DNA from: Cycas panzhihuaensis
Taxonomy: Eukaryota > Cycadophyta
NCBI GenBank assembly: GCA_023213395.1
Contig: CM041465.1
Span: 246,457,741 to 246,521,740, forward strand
DNA length: 64,000 bases
Direction of reading: 5' to 3'
This document shows positions 22,111 through 35,044 of this stretch, piece after piece; position 1 is the stretch's first letter; each line of letters opens with the position of its first letter. The position numbers and the translations under genes are program-made. The notes under the pieces were generated by a model. That model saw only the letters and a list, made by a program, of their open reading frames with translations. It made no database searches and was not told the origin of the DNA.

Positions 22111-25100
22111 TGGTTGCTAGTGGAATCACATCTATGGGATGATAACTATACCTAGTTAGGATTATGACTATCAACAGAAGGCTCTGGAGTAAAGGGGTCA
22201 ATCCAACAAGTGAAATGAAGCACCTACATAGGGCATCTATATGTTGGAACGTAGGTTCAAACCCATGAATGGTGCACAACTTCCTCTAGGTAACTTAGTC
22301 TTTGATTCTGGAGGGTAGCGTAAGTTAGTGATATCCTCGGTTTCTCAAGTAACCTCAAAATAGAGGTCTTTCCCACCTTTGGATGGCCGGAAGAGGAAAG
22401 CAAGACCCAACAAGGAAGTGGATCCTCATGGAAGATGAAGGGATGTAGATAAGATATATGTAAGTATGTGGCAGGAGGTATCTGTTCGTAAGGGTGGTGT
22501 TGGGCAACCACCTTACGCACGAAACTGACCCAAAGAAAGGAGTGACGAAGTTATTAAGTTGGTGTAGGTATGATGGGGTTAAAGGAGGAAGTCTTAAGGG
22601 ACGAGTCCTCCTTGGACTAACCCACCTAAAAGGAGCATTAGAGGGATAAAGAATGGTGGCAGAAGAAGTTCCCACCACTCTACGCGTGAAGGAATTTAAT
22701 CTCTACGTACAATAATGGAACGACGTCTAATCAGTCATGCAAAAAAGAGATAAAAGAAGTATATGTATAGAAGACAACAGATATACTTTCTCTCTAATAT
22801 GAATCCTCACTCTCTTTTTCACTTCAAACAAGGGAAAGGGGAAGAGAGAGAGAGAGACAAACCAATCAATCACACAAAATGGATGGTAATGATGCAAACC
22901 CTAGGGGGTTGTATGCAATCAAAGGGAAAGAAGGAAGGGGATACCTCCTATTGAGTGCTCCTTCCTAAAGTGCATGCTAATGTGCATATGTAAAGGAGTA
23001 GTACGAGTAGGTTCTCTTTTACCTTTTCCTTTATGTTCTTTTTACGTGAATATGCAAACTAAAAAAAAGTAAGAAAAGACCTACAAAAGGAAGGCGACGT
23101 ACTTAGACAGATGATACAGCTGAAACAAAGTTTCCATTTTGCGCCATACCCGCTTCTTCTTTTCCCTCGCCCAACACACGAGCAGCATAGGGGCTTCTTT
23201 ACCTCCCCTAAAACAAAAGGAAGAAAACAAGAAAAACACAAAGGAAAATGAACTATACAAAAGTTGAAGTAACTAAGGAAAAGGAAAGCCAAGAAATGTA
23301 CACGGATTATTGCAGTTTGTCCTTCTCCGCAAATGGTGTGATAAACCTGCAATCACAAAGGTTTATGCCTTTTTCCAAGTGGCTTCTAGAATGCCAAGTA
23401 AATATATATATATATATATGTAATTGTAAAATGCTAAAAATACTACAAGTTAAAGTACTTCAAGTTAAGTGATCTTCCAACCAAAGAACAACTCTACATC
23501 TCCCCAAAGCCAACAACACAAGATAAGGTATGGGGGAGGTTAGCCTCAGAATGGCTAACCCTCCAACAAGTGCACCTCCATGATACCCTTAGACATAGAA
23601 AACAATAGGTTGGGACAGCCTAATGGCAACAAATAATAGGAGAAACAAACAACATGAGGTTTACAAATGTTGCCTATGTTGCAAATATTGCTATGTGTAA
23701 CAAATTGCAACGTTAACCAAGCCAAGACACAAGGTGGATAAGAAACACTATTTGGGGCCTGGAAATCTTCCCAAGAGAGCTGCTTAGGCCTAGAAATAGT
23801 GCAACAAGGGGTTGCATATGCTAATATCTAACACTGGCCTATTCCTAGAGACTCCCTGGTAGCTCAAGAAAGGCACGAGTAGAAGAGAGGAAAGAGTAGA
23901 AGGGGGGTTGCCCTTGAGGAGCGGGCCTAGTTAGGTACATAACCCACCTTGGCTCCTTTCTCTCACTCTTTTGGATCCTCTCCCGCAGCCTCCTTAGAAA
24001 AAAATAGGAGAGGGCAGGAAGAAGAAGAGGGTAGAAAGGAAAGAAACTGAGGGACTGCCTCTTGTATGCACTCGAGAATGAAAAAAGGAAAGATATTCTC
24101 AATCATCTAACCTCTTATAAGATAGTTCAAAGGAAAGAAATAGAGCAAAAATGAGATAATACCTACTGGACTGAGTTGGAGGCAGGTCTGCCCCTGAAAA
24201 TAGCAGGAAATAATATATCTAAGGTGCTTACAAGCGTATCCTTGGGAGAATGATGCAACCTAGAAATAAACTTGCTAAAACTTGTTGAAAGGGCGTGGAG
24301 GTGAAACTTGGAGTGGATGCTTTCTTGATAAATCTTGCTGGTGAGCCTACTACCATGGATCTAAGATGAAGAGGGCAAATCTCAAGCTGGAGCATAGGGA
24401 ACTCAAGTGTTGCAGGGTGTTCCTACAGAAAACTACCTGTGGAAGAAGGAGAAGAGAGGAGAGTAGGTGAAAGAAGAGGTGGAAAATGAAGTTCTTTTAG
24501 GATTTATACCTAACCCTAGGCTAAATGGACGATTCAGGTTAAGGTAGGACCTAGGGGGTCTCGAAGCCACGTGGCAATTTTGCAAAAAAAATGAAATTTA
24601 CCACTGCATATTTTTTTTTAAATATTAAGTGACAGTTGCCCCATGGCAAACCTCACGGTACCATGAAGTTTACCATTGTACCATGACATTTGCTGCGGTG
24701 TGGTGACAGAGATAAAAATATGACAAAAATGGATGCATGCGAGCCTTAAAAGAGGGTACCCCAGGCCTAGGAGGGGCCAACCCTCTGTCCAGGTGGCTAG
24801 GGATAGTCATATAAAGAGGAAGACCTAAACCGAATGGGGTACCAGCGGTGGGATTCCCAGGAAACTGATAACTAGAATAAAGATGTACCAATCACACTTA
24901 GCGAGGTGCTAAGGGCTATGATGTGGCAAGGGGGTGTGATGGATCACATAGGCTGAGTGATGCTTAGGACAACATAGAGGTGCATAGGAGGGTTATGGAG
25001 TGCCATGGGGATGCATGTCCCACTAATCATCATAGGCTGAAAGAGTATTAAGCAATATGATCAAGCAACGGATGCAAGATGATCACTCAAATGTATCAGT

Positions 25101-25226
25101 CAGCCATGTAATGAAGGGATGATTCCATTTACCTTTCTATAGAAGTAACAAAGGTAAAATCTAGAAACATACATGTACTTACCTGAGTTGACTTGCTAAG
25201 AACCCATTCCCAGTAGCCGGGAAATA
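22111..25226 (-). repeat. 5' LTR of element A (right copy)
   Basis: The longer LTR copy (3.1 kb). It starts TGGTTGCTAG on the plus strand and ends GGGAAATA, where the left copy has GGGAAACA: a C-to-T change in the terminal CA. Extra sequence at about 24058-24665 is absent from the left LTR, as is a short segment near 23665-23710. No convincing tRNA primer-binding site was found next to its left end. Confidence 0.85.
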
Positions 25227-27159
25227 GTTACAGTTTTTTGTTATTAGGACCTAGTTTTCTCAACATCGTCTACCTCATTTTCACTGATAAATCCCTCTAT
25301 TTTTCAAAGGAAAAGGGAGAGATCTAGGAGACTAAGGCTATTACATTGTTATACTACCAAAATTTTGCTAGACACTAATAACTTAGGAGCAATCACCTAA
25401 CTACACTTTGAGAGAGCACAAGTAAGCGTTCACAAATTGTTAAGGGGCCTTTAAGTAAGTGAGTTGCAGTAGCCATTGGCCTCATCCCTTTCTAAGGTAT
25501 AGGTATATCCCTCCTTCTTTTATTTAGGTTAGATTTTTCTCCCACTTTTATCTAATTCATGCGATGATAGGTGGTTTTGTGATGATTGTATACTAAGTAG
25601 TCTCTTTGAGGTCTATTCCCTTTTCTTGAATGAGTTGTATTTTCTTTTTGCTCCTTTTTCCTTGTTCTTAATTAGTATATCTCAACAAGCTTTATGATTT
25701 AGGGAGGTTTTCTATATCTTAGGAAATCACATTTGAGGGATAATTGTCATCTTCAGGCACCTTCCTATCCATCTCATTGCATTTTCTTTTACTTATAGAT
25801 TTGAGTTCTCTTTTATGAAGCTTTGAATTTTATTTTATGAGCTAAATACAAGATTGAAAAATTATTAATTATTTCACAGCTTTCTTCTTCTATGAGCTAC
25901 TAAGTTCTATGTAGGAGAAAGAGACATAATTTTTCAAGTCACTAATCTGGCACATCCATTCAAGGGAAGTTGCAACCATCACCTACATTGATTACATCTC
26001 AAGAAGGTAAGCTATAAGTTTATTTGGTAACACTTTCTTTTGAATTTAGTGATTTGTTACTTTCTTTTTTCATCATAAGAGATATTCAGCAAGTAGAAAC
26101 ACTATTAAATTTTCCTCCTAGGTGGGTAAGTATTAGCCCTCTTTACTTCCATCACATAAAGAATGTTACAAGTTTATAGGTAGGAGATGATGCTTCTCCA
26201 ACCATCTCAATTCTGGGTACATGTCTTTACCCCACTCTTTCCTTACACCATTTCTTTCCTTTTTGTTTTGTTAATAAAAGTAGAAAAAAAAAGAAAAGAA
26301 AAGAAGTGGGAAAGAAGGAATTAGTGAACGAAAAAAGAAGAAAAGTAAGAGAGAGAAGAAATAGTATGTGTATTTCTATATTCTCCTTTTTTACTTTTCC
26401 CCCCTTCATTTCCTTAAAAAATTAGAAAAAAAAAAGGTAAGACAAAAAGTAAGAGAGAGAGAGGGAATAGTAAAGAAGAAGAGAAAAATTGCTTTAATTT
26501 GTTAACCTCTTTCAGTTCTCTCCCTTCCCCCACTCCCTTGTGATTCCAAAAGAAAAGAGAGAGAAAGAAAAAAAAAATTTGTTTGCTATACCTTTCTTTA
26601 TATTTTCTCTTTTTTTGCATTTGCGTCTATTTATACCTTTGCATTACTTTTTAGAGTAGGGATTTTAAGTGTTAGATTGCATCCTAGGTAGTTAACCCTA
26701 TATGAGAGGAGGGATTATGCTCACGTAAGTCCCAAATCCATAAGGAAAAAATGAGAACCCACTAGGAAAAAGTAAGAGCATGCATTAAAAGCAAAAAAGC
26801 ACATAGTTACATCTAATGACATATAACACATTCTCACTACATTCTCTTATTGTTTAACATTCTTAGGTTATCGCTCCCATTTGTATGCATATATATTTTT
26901 ACTTAAGTGCTTTTGGTTTAGCCTTATAAGGATACCTTGAATAACTACCCTTGCACTCATGCTCAAGTAGTATACAGGTGCTCTTCATGAGTGTTTTGAG
27001 ATTAGTTGTACACACATAAAACTCAACACCCTAGGTTCATTGTCACCCAGGTGCAACCATCTTAGACTACCACCATTAGGAGAATTTCACCCTTCAAGTC
27101 CTAAAGAAGCACCTAATAGGAACCTAAAATCTAATAAAACAACAAGCAAATAAGCATTG
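25227..27159. other. non-coding sequence right of element A, with purine/pyrimidine-asymmetric block
   Basis: No gene recognised. From about 26225 to 26620 the plus strand alternates between A/G-rich and T/C-rich blocks (GA-rich near 26280-26360, 26430-26490 and 26545-26580), a low-complexity region. Short frames there are composed almost wholly of Lys/Glu or Phe/Ser/Leu and are not genes. Confidence 0.5.
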
Positions 27160-27630
27160 CATAGAGTGGGAATTTATAGAAGGAGATTGGGTCCATGTGC
27201 CCCTCAAACCCTACAAACATGCGTCACTCAAAGAAATGTTAATGAAAAGATAAGCCTTAGGTACTATAGACCTTGCTTAGTATAATAAAAGATAAATAAT
27301 ATTACTTATGCATTAGAACTTCTAGGTTCCTATTAAATACACAATGTATCTCATGTTTTATACTTGAAGAAGAAAATTAGGAAACACACTCCAGTTTAAA
27401 GTAAGATCTATCTTCTAGACAAAAAAGAAAAATTAGTCCTTATTTCAAAGACCATATAATAATTTTGCAACAAGTAGTTGCATACTAAGATTATTTAGGA
27501 GTATTTCATCAAATGGAAGCAGCTAACGATAGAAGACACAACTTGGAAACTAATAATGATCCTTCAATAGTTTCCCAATTACAAATTGAGATGTTTAAGG
27601 ATAACCCATCTTAAGTGGGAGGGGACTTGT
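27160..27630 (+). pseudogene. chromovirus relic: integrase C-terminus and chromodomain
   Basis: Plus strand. EFIEGDWVHVPLKPYKHASL (about 27170-27230) matches the integrase C-terminal GDWVxLxLxPYRxxS block. After frameshifts, ITYALELLGSY and IHNVSHVLYLKK follow (about 27300-27375). EYFIKWKQLTIEDTTW (about 27491-27540) is a chromodomain core (Y-L-V-K-W-K-G...E-x-x-T-W). This order is diagnostic of chromoviruses, Ty3/gypsy elements with a C-terminal chromodomain. The rest of the element was not found and no LTR pair was identified. Confidence 0.75.
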
Positions 27631-29751
27631 TATGGACCAACTTATCTCCATACTTAATTAGAACATAGATATATTTATTAGTCAAGTTAACTAGTAAAAG
27701 GTCATGTCTTTTGATAAAAGTCTTCGAGATATTATAAATAAAGATTATTACATTATATTGATTCACTTATTTTTCTTCAATTAATTTATTAGATTATTAT
27801 ATATTCTAGATTTTTATGTAAATTAGCTCACTGTAATTTAATAGAGGCTACCTTCTAATGGGATAGACAAATCTCAATTTCAACATCATATGCAAAATAT
27901 ATACTCAAAAAAGTGACAATATGTTATGAGAAAGATAAATTAAGATTAACAAATAAAATAAGGCACATTTTTCGCAGGTCATCTATCACATGAAATCTTA
28001 ATAAATGCTTTCGCAAACTCACTCAAGGAGATTTATAGATTTGAAATGAACTTTTAAATCAATTTAATACATTATCAACATTATAAAAAATATAATTTAT
28101 CTAAATAAATTTTGCCGTTAAAAGAATCTATCAAGGTTTTATATTATCATGTATTGTGAGGGTATTTGATTTATATAGCTATCTAGATCTCCTTTAATTT
28201 AAAATAATTTGAAGTTGTATGTCTTCCCAAATTGACACACTTAAATTTAATTAGAGGTTTATGATCATTTTCAAGCTTATCTCATGGTGGTTTTTTATGC
28301 ATCTAGTGATTTTGATTTGATTTTAATTTGCCCAAGCTTTGATTAAAGCTCAAACAACCTCCCACCTCCACTCATGTTGATAATGCTCAAAATGTTTAAA
28401 CTCATGCCTCCTCTTAGTTGGAAAATAGTTGAGAGTTGTATATTAGTGGCTCTAATGATTCAATCCCTTATATGTATTTATTCATGAGGAATCTTCTCTC
28501 TTGCCTGACTATATACTAAGCATTCCTACTAGCTCCTAGAATTTCAAACATTTATTTGCATATTCATTCATCTTGATATTGACATCTTCTCTCCTATCTA
28601 GTAGAGTGCTAAGCATTCCTACACTCTACATATTTCCTTACTCCCAAAATTTTCAAATGTCTAACGAAGATCAAAGGCTAGAGGGGGATTCAAATCTAGA
28701 TATGATTAAAACTCCATGGGCCTATGAAGCATCTATGTTTCAAATCTAGTTATAGGCCTACCTTTCAATCAATGGTCATATATTCACTTGTTTGTTATTC
28801 AAGTTGGCCCAAGATCTTATGCATTCAATGTCTTTAATTTTAAATTATTAGATTATTTAGTGCATCAGAGAAGCACATGATAATAGCTAAGTGATTGATT
28901 GATTTTATATGCTTAGACTTTTATATGCAAAATTGGTAAATACTTATTATAGGACTACCTCAATTATGATACTAGTTATGGTGAACCCATGCCAATAAAT
29001 GTTAATAAATTAGAAATACATCATAATAAAAATAGGCAGCTTTAGATAGATGCTTAGATGAATAGCCCTCTTCAAAGCAAGGGGATCCTCCAAGTATTAG
29101 AGTGTCATAATAGCATTAAGCCATTATCCACATAGATAATAATAATATTTCCTAAAGATGATAATGAATGATTAAGGATCCCTTATTTATAGCCATATGT
29201 TGGGGCTTATCTAGAGAAAGTTTTAATAATCTCATTAATATAATTAAGCTTATAATCAAGAATTTGGTTTAGCATAGAAAAGAGGAATTGAAGGTTTCTT
29301 AGAATTTAAGAATTAAAGATGAAGATGGATAAATTGCCTTAGCACTATATCAAAAGGTAATGATGAGCTTCAAGAATTATATACCCATTGTCAACAAGAA
29401 TTAGTTTAATAATGGGCACATGACAAGGGTCAAATACTAGATAATATAAAAATAGTTGTGAGAGGCAAATTTTAGGACTTGATAATGGAGCTTAGAGAAA
29501 GAGAACCTTTTTGTACAAAGGCATATGCTTTAGCAACTAATTTAGTGATCAATTAATCCAATAGATATTGAAATATCAACTTTAATAAACTAACATGATG
29601 CACCAATTATCTCTATTATATATGCCCTTTGACATATAAATTCTTTAAGGATAATTACATGGATTTAAGATATTTAATTATTAGTTATGCTAGTTGATGA
29701 TAGAATAAGCAAAGAAGTCTCCATAATTGATAAATCTTAAGAAAGTTTATT
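27631..29751. other. AT-rich intergenic sequence, nothing recognised
   Basis: No open frame of useful length, RNA gene or repeat pair recognised. It may include the untranslated end and LTR of the chromovirus relic just to the left. Confidence 0.4.
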
Positions 29752-29756
29752 TGGAC
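29752..29756. repeat. target-site duplication of element C, left
   Basis: TGGAC directly before the 5' LTR; identical copy at 35040-35044. Confidence 0.85.
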
Positions 29757-30375
29757 TATTAGAAAACATGGTTAAGGGTTAACATATGGCAATTATTAAT
29801 TCTTCATGCAATGGTGAGCAGTGAACATGGTAGAATGAAGAGATTTTGTTTAAGAGATATACTAGAGCAGACTGAACAGTCTGTGAGCGCCGATAGGCAC
29901 CCTCCTGCACGACAGAGCTGGCGGTTTGTGGGTTTTTTTTTTTATTTTTCTCTTTATAAATAGAATATATGGGAGTAAAGTGGGAGGGTTGAGGCCGCCC
30001 TCCCCACTCCCCTCCCTGAAGTCGTCTGAGGGCGCCTATCGGCGCAAAAATTTTGTAAGAGTCTCAAACCTATTCCAATAGTCACAATTCTTAGTTGGGC
30101 ATACTCTTTAGAGTCCTATAAAAGGGATCCTAAGTAGGGTTGGTAAATGAATTAATTAGTTTTCAAACCATATAGTGATGTAACATTAATATTTTAATGA
30201 ATCATCAATATTGTGATCGTGAATTTTTTCTTGAAAGGTTCCCCACATAAACTTGTATCCTTCATGTATTTGTTTTATTGTATAATGTGTTGTTTTCTAT
30301 TATCCATGTGCTAGAAAGATTTGGCAAGAATTCACATGCCATAAGGGCAAGCCTAAGCATGCTCGAATTTTCATA
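29757..30375 (+). repeat. 5' LTR of element C, carrying an inverted-repeat insertion
   Basis: 619 bp against 435 bp for the 3' LTR. The excess of 184 bp equals the insertion at 29862-30045. It starts TATTAG (TGTTAG in the 3' copy) and ends TTCATA (CTCACA in the 3' copy); both terminal changes are transitions. Confidence 0.88.
29862..30045. mobile_element. small inverted-repeat (MITE-like) insertion in the LTR of C
   Basis: An 18-bp inverted repeat with one mismatch, GCGCCGATAGGCACCCTC at 29887-29904 and GAGGGCGCCTATCGGCGC at 30028-30045, encloses a GC-rich 159-bp segment with a T-rich centre. The 3' LTR of C lacks it. The length excess (184 bp) implies that about 25 more bases on the left belong to the insertion; these include a small palindrome, CAGACT-GAAC-AGTCTG-like, at 29868-29883. 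No coding capacity. No clear target duplication. Confidence 0.65.
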
Positions 30376-30387
30376 TGGTATCATAAC
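30376..30387 (+). promoter_or_regulatory. primer-binding site of element C
   Basis: TGGTATCATAAC abuts the 5' LTR and resembles the initiator-methionine tRNA primer site of plant LTR elements, with late mismatches. Confidence 0.7.
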
Positions 30388-31839
30388 TATCTAAGATCAT
30401 ACATAGCTTTGTGAAGTCATTAAAATTGAGATTGATCCATTAACAAAGTTGGTAACATGACCAGAGTAAGAAAATTCAACCTTGATCGTTTCTAATAGCT
30501 TAGAGAACAAAAATGGTGAAAAAATCTAGTTTTATAAAGAAAATAATCTATAATTTATAATCAAGCTTGTCTTCCATCTATTTTTTATGATTTTTCTTCA
30601 TTGAAGCTTTAAACTTGCATGAGTATCCATTTTTAGATAATGTTAAATAGTGTATGGTTGATTAGTAACCTCTATAAGAGTTTTGGATTGTTATATTAGT
30701 AAGAGGCTACAAAATATTATTTTTTTCACTATCCAAGGGCTTTGTTTTGCTCATTAGAAACTTGTGGGAGCTCATTTCCAAGAACCAGAAGTTATTTGGT
30801 GTTTATGTCTAAGCTATAGAGGATTCTAAAAGAAACTAGATTCATTTCTAAGGTCAAATGGTGTGTTGGGCGTCTCACAAAGGATTATGAGTCAATTTTT
30901 GAGAAAAATGAAGCATATCTTACTCATTTATGCTTATTTCTCTTCATTAGCTATGATAGAATCATCTTAGGTGTCAAAAAATATATAGATCTAATTTTGA
31001 GAAAATTACAGGGTTATTCTATGATTTAGGGCCTGTGTTTAAATATGTGTAGTTGCACAACCATATTAGAGGTGCAACAATATTTTAAAAATCTGCAAGC
31101 CTTATTTAATCAAAAGATTATATATATATATATAATTATTATGTGCGTAATGTTAAAACATTGGCACATAAATCATTTTTTACATATTGGGTGACTTAAA
31201 TATATAAACAAATTTGATTTAATAGTCATGGAGGTTGTGTGAAGGGTGATGACCCTTGGGAGCATATTGGCATTCTATTCATTATAAAAATAACTTTCCA
31301 CAAGTAAATTTTTTTATCACAATCATGGTGCAGAGCTATTATCTATCAACTATAGTAGATTTCACATGATTTTACAATAATACAAATGAGTTATTTTTAG
31401 TGATTTTTCACCACTCAAGCATGTTAGGTGTGCATGGTGTTGAGCAGATGTTATCTAATGGTTGTTTTAGCCTTGTGATCATGTTTATCAACTATTGAAG
31501 TGAAAAACACAAAAGTTTATAACCATTTGAAGTTAAAATGGGCCATTTTTTAGCATTTTGGAGATTATTTTGGGCTTCAAAGTGTGCACAATCCATATTC
31601 TTTTGACATAGTTCTTATTACTACTAATACTTTGATATGGATTATTTTAATGTTGTGTAGAAGCCATATTCTAATGGACAGAGTTTGTTGAGAGGTCAAG
31701 AGTATATAGAATTCTATAGAAGACACATTTAACAAGTGTATAAGTCATATTTATTAGTGTTGAGATGCTTTTCTAAGCTATTTGGTCTATAGAGGCATTC
31801 ATTTAAGAATTAGAATTTATATTATCTTTAGATTTCACC

Positions 31840-33500
31840 ATGGAGAAGTTGCCAACTATTACTTTCAACAGTAATAACTTCAATCCATGGAAGACTAATA
31901 TGGAATTACCTTGATGACAAATCAATTATGGAAAATCATCAAGGATTTGATTTTCTTTATTCCCTTTGATGAGAAGCAAAGAGTACAAATGGAAGAGAAG
32001 AAGTTTATGACAATTAGTTTTTTAACTCTATCTCTCATCCCATGTTAGAGAGCACTAATTCATAGCTACTGTAATATATGGAACCTATAACTACTACAAT
32101 AAGGTTATTCATAAGTAAGAAAACTATTATAAAAACAAGTAGGATGCATATAAGATGAAGGAAAAGGATATTAAAGTTTATTATATGAAGATAAGGTCCT
32201 CTTTATCAAAGGATATGTGGATTCTTAATTTTGGTGTACAATGGTATATGGCATATAACTATATCTAAAGAGAAGTTTACATCAAGTAATGTTAACCCTA
32301 ATGTCTCTCAAATTATTCTTAGTGATTTATGTGATATACTTATTAGGTGTGTTGGAATAATAAATCTTATAGGGGCAATTTCAACAAGGTGTATTATACA
32401 TTAGAGAAGAAGGAGAATCTTTTGCCAACCTAGGAAATCTATAAAAAGGGCTTGAAAATTAAGCTTTATGAAGATAAGTGCATGGTTAAGGATCTAAAGA
32501 AATGATTTATTATCATTATGACTAGGACAATGAATAATGATTTTTAGGTGTTTGAGAAATTTCATAATCTAAATAGATCATATACCTTCATTATCAATAT
32601 AGATGATAGTAGTCAATTATGGCATGAAAGGCTAAATCATCTTAATTATAGAAGTATATCATTGATAAATAAGGTGAAGATGGTGGAAGGGTTTCCACAA
32701 ATCTCATGTTGAGATGGTGCATCTAAAGTTAATATATATGGAAATCATCTCATATATCCGTTTGCCCTAGATAAAGCCTGGGGAATTGAGGAGAAGTTAT
32801 AGCTTGTACACCCATAAATAATGGGTTTTCTCCCCATCTCTTCCTTAAGTGGAGCTAACTATACCTTAGTATTTGTAGATGATTATATTAGGAAAACCTT
32901 ATATTTTCTTAAGAATAAGTAGAAGTGATCGATCAACTTAAGGAGTGGAAAGTTTGACTCGAGAATGAATGTGATAAGAAGATAAAATTTTTGAGGAGTA
33001 ATAATGGAAAGGAATATAATAATCATTCCCACAATTAGTTATACCTTAGACATGGTATAAGATGGGAATTCATAATTCTATTTACCCCATAACAAAATGG
33101 TATCATGGAGTAGACAAATCATACTGTGATGGAGATGACAAGGTATATGGTACATACATGGAATTTGTTGTAGAATTATCAAGTAGAAATTGTAAGGACT
33201 TTTATTCATTGGTTGAACTAAGTAACAACAAAAGTAGTTAATGGCATGATGTTAAAAGAGAAATATATTAATTGGAAGCCTTTCATTGATTAGTTTAAAG
33301 TCTTTAGGTGCATTGCATATGTACATATCCTTGATGATAAATGTAACAAGATGGATCACAAAAGTCAAAAGTACATCTTCATCGAGTATTGTGATTTAAA
33401 TAAGAGGTATCAATTATAGGATCCAAAATTAAAAAGGATTGAGGTGATTGAAGATGTTTAATTTAATAAGTCAATGATGTATCATGTTACAAGTATCACA
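31840..33500 (+). pseudogene. gag and integrase remnants of copia element C
   Basis: A gag-like start, MEKLPTITFNSNNFNPWKTN, begins at ATG 31840 and meets a stop about 25 codons on. The stretch to 32580 is too decayed to place a protease. Integrase begins at about 32611 with LWHERLNHLNYRSI, the zinc-binding H...H part of copia integrase. FVDDYIRKTLYFLKNK (about 32873-32920) follows, matching the D(D)YxRxxxxYFLK block near the first catalytic aspartate. Remaining core fragments extend to about 33450 in shifting frames. Confidence 0.75.
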
Positions 33501-33849
33501 ACTAACAAAAATCATGATTTGCTATTACTACCAAATCATTTGAGGTTAGATACTAAGTCTGGGGACTAGAACGAAGTTGGGTGAATTAATGGAGATGTTA
33601 TGGAACATTAGTCATAGGAGGAGGTGGTAATAACACTAGGACCCTTAAGACCACTATGGGTAAGGAAGAAAACTAAAGTTTCTATAGTGATAGACCTACC
33701 AAATGATCAAAGAACTCGAAGTTAGTATACTAGTAATGCTCTTGTGGTTAATACCATTCACTCCCATGATCTTGACCTTTTTATTGAGGTAGAGAAGAAT
33801 CCTTAATGGAAAATTCTAATGGAGAAGTAGTATAGTTCTATAACTAAGA

Positions 33850-34480
33850 ATAAAAGTTAGGATTTAGTTATATTACCTCTAAGGAAAAACTTGGTCAAAT
33901 ATAAGTAGGCCTACAAAATGAAGTTCTACACTAATTGTAAGGTGGAAAAGTTTAAGGCTAGACTTGTTGCCCAAGGTTTCAAAAAGAAAGAAGGAATAGA
34001 TTATAGTGAGACATTTGCACCTATCTTGAAGATGACTATAGTGAAAATGATCCTTTCATTTATATCCAAATTTGAGTAGAAGACACATCAAATAGATGTA
34101 AAGTATGTATTCCTTAATGGAGAACTAAAGGAGGAAATTTATATGGTACAACCTCTTGGTTTTTTTGAGTAAGGATATAAGAAATTTATGGAGTACTATA
34201 GACTCTTAATGGGTGATTGTGAAGTATTTTGGTTAAAAGAAATATTGGATGTTCTTAATATCCAAAGCAACACAATTATTATCTTTGTCTATGATCAAAG
34301 TACTATTTGCCTATCAAAGAATCCTAAGTTTCATGCTTGAACTAACCACATGAAGATATAACACTAAGAAAGATGAATGTGGAATATTATTTGATTGATA
34401 AACAACTTGAGGATATATTTAAAAGGTTGTTTACTAAGGATCATTTTAGAAGATTTTATATTGGATTGGGAATATGCCAA
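33850..34480 (+). pseudogene. RT-RNase H fusion remnant of copia element C
   Basis: RT begins with KARLVAQGF (about 33955), GIDYSETFAPI and QIDVKYVFLNGELKEEIYMV (about 34090-34150). Within about 15 codons of GFFE the text jumps to the RNase H block: MEYYRLLMGDCEVFWLKEIL (about 34190-34245), then DQSTICLSKNPKFHA and DIFKRLFTKDHFRRF (about 34410-34455). The whole RT palm, including the YVDD box, is missing, a deletion of very roughly 200 codons compared with complete copia elements. This change alone removes RT activity. Confidence 0.82.
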
Positions 34481-34604
34481 GTTGCCCTATGGAAGGATGT
34501 AGCAAGGCCAACTCTCATTCTCCTTGAAGGTTAGTAGTTTATGACCCCAAGTTAATCTTTAACTATGCGTTAAGTCTTGAATACCAATTCACATTAAAGG
34601 AGGA

Positions 34605-35039
34605 TGTTAGTAAACAAGGTTAATGGTTAATGTATGGAGGTTGTTAATTCTTTTTATGGTGGTGAGTAGTGAATATGACAGAACAAAGAGGTGTCATTTA
34701 GGTGACGTGACCTTTTAAAAGAATCTCAAATATGTTCAAAGAGTTATAGCTCTTAGTTGGATGTACCCTTTAGAGTCCTATAAAATGGATCTTAAATAGG
34801 GTTGGTAAATGAATCAATTCATTTTTGAACCATCTAGTGATGTAATATTACCATTTTTAATAAATTGTCAATATTGTAAGTGTGAGTTTTTTCCCAAAAG
34901 GGTTTCCCATATAAACCTATGTCTTATGTTCATTTGTTCTATTATATGATGTGTTATTTTTAACTATGTAAATGATAAAAAGATTTGATAGGAATTTGCA
35001 TAGCATCAAGGCAAGCTTGAGCATGTTTAAATTCTCACA
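34605..35039 (+). repeat. 3' LTR of element C
   Basis: 435 bp, from TGTTAGTAAACAAGG to CTCACA. Direct repeat of the 5' LTR apart from the insertion there. Confidence 0.9.
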
Positions 35040-35044
35040 TGGAC
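35040..35044. repeat. target-site duplication of element C, right
   Basis: TGGAC directly after the 3' LTR end CTCACA. Confidence 0.85.

Larger units (their letters stand above)
1957..25226 (-). mobile_element. giant Ty3/gypsy element A (Tat-like), interrupted by element B
   Basis: Two long direct repeats (1957-4427 and 22111-25226) flank minus-strand gag, protease, RT, RNase H and integrase remnants, in that order from right to left. Total span is 23.3 kb, or about 17.3 kb without nested element B. After integrase, in element orientation, come a plus-strand ORF relic, a second RNase H of the NPG type, a purine tract (AAGGGGGCAA on the minus strand, just right of 4427) and the 3' LTR. Great size, an antisense ORF and an extra RNase H are known traits of the Tat lineage; lineage placement is inference. 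All coding parts are broken. Confidence 0.85.
29757..35039 (+). mobile_element. Ty1/copia element C, RT-deleted
   Basis: A 5.3-kb copia element on the plus strand, flanked by TGGAC at 29752-29756 and 35040-35044. The 5' LTR is followed at once by a primer-binding site TGGTATCATAAC (30376), close to the initiator-Met type TGGTATCAGAGC. A purine tract (AAAGGAGGA) precedes the 3' LTR. Gag, integrase, an RT start and an RNase H end are recognisable in the copia order. RT is cut by a large deletion and all frames carry many stops. Confidence 0.92.

Noticed and set aside
26227-26620. Open frames rich in Phe/Ser/Leu or Lys/Glu
   Set aside because: Low-complexity purine/pyrimidine tracts keep the frames open; no domain.
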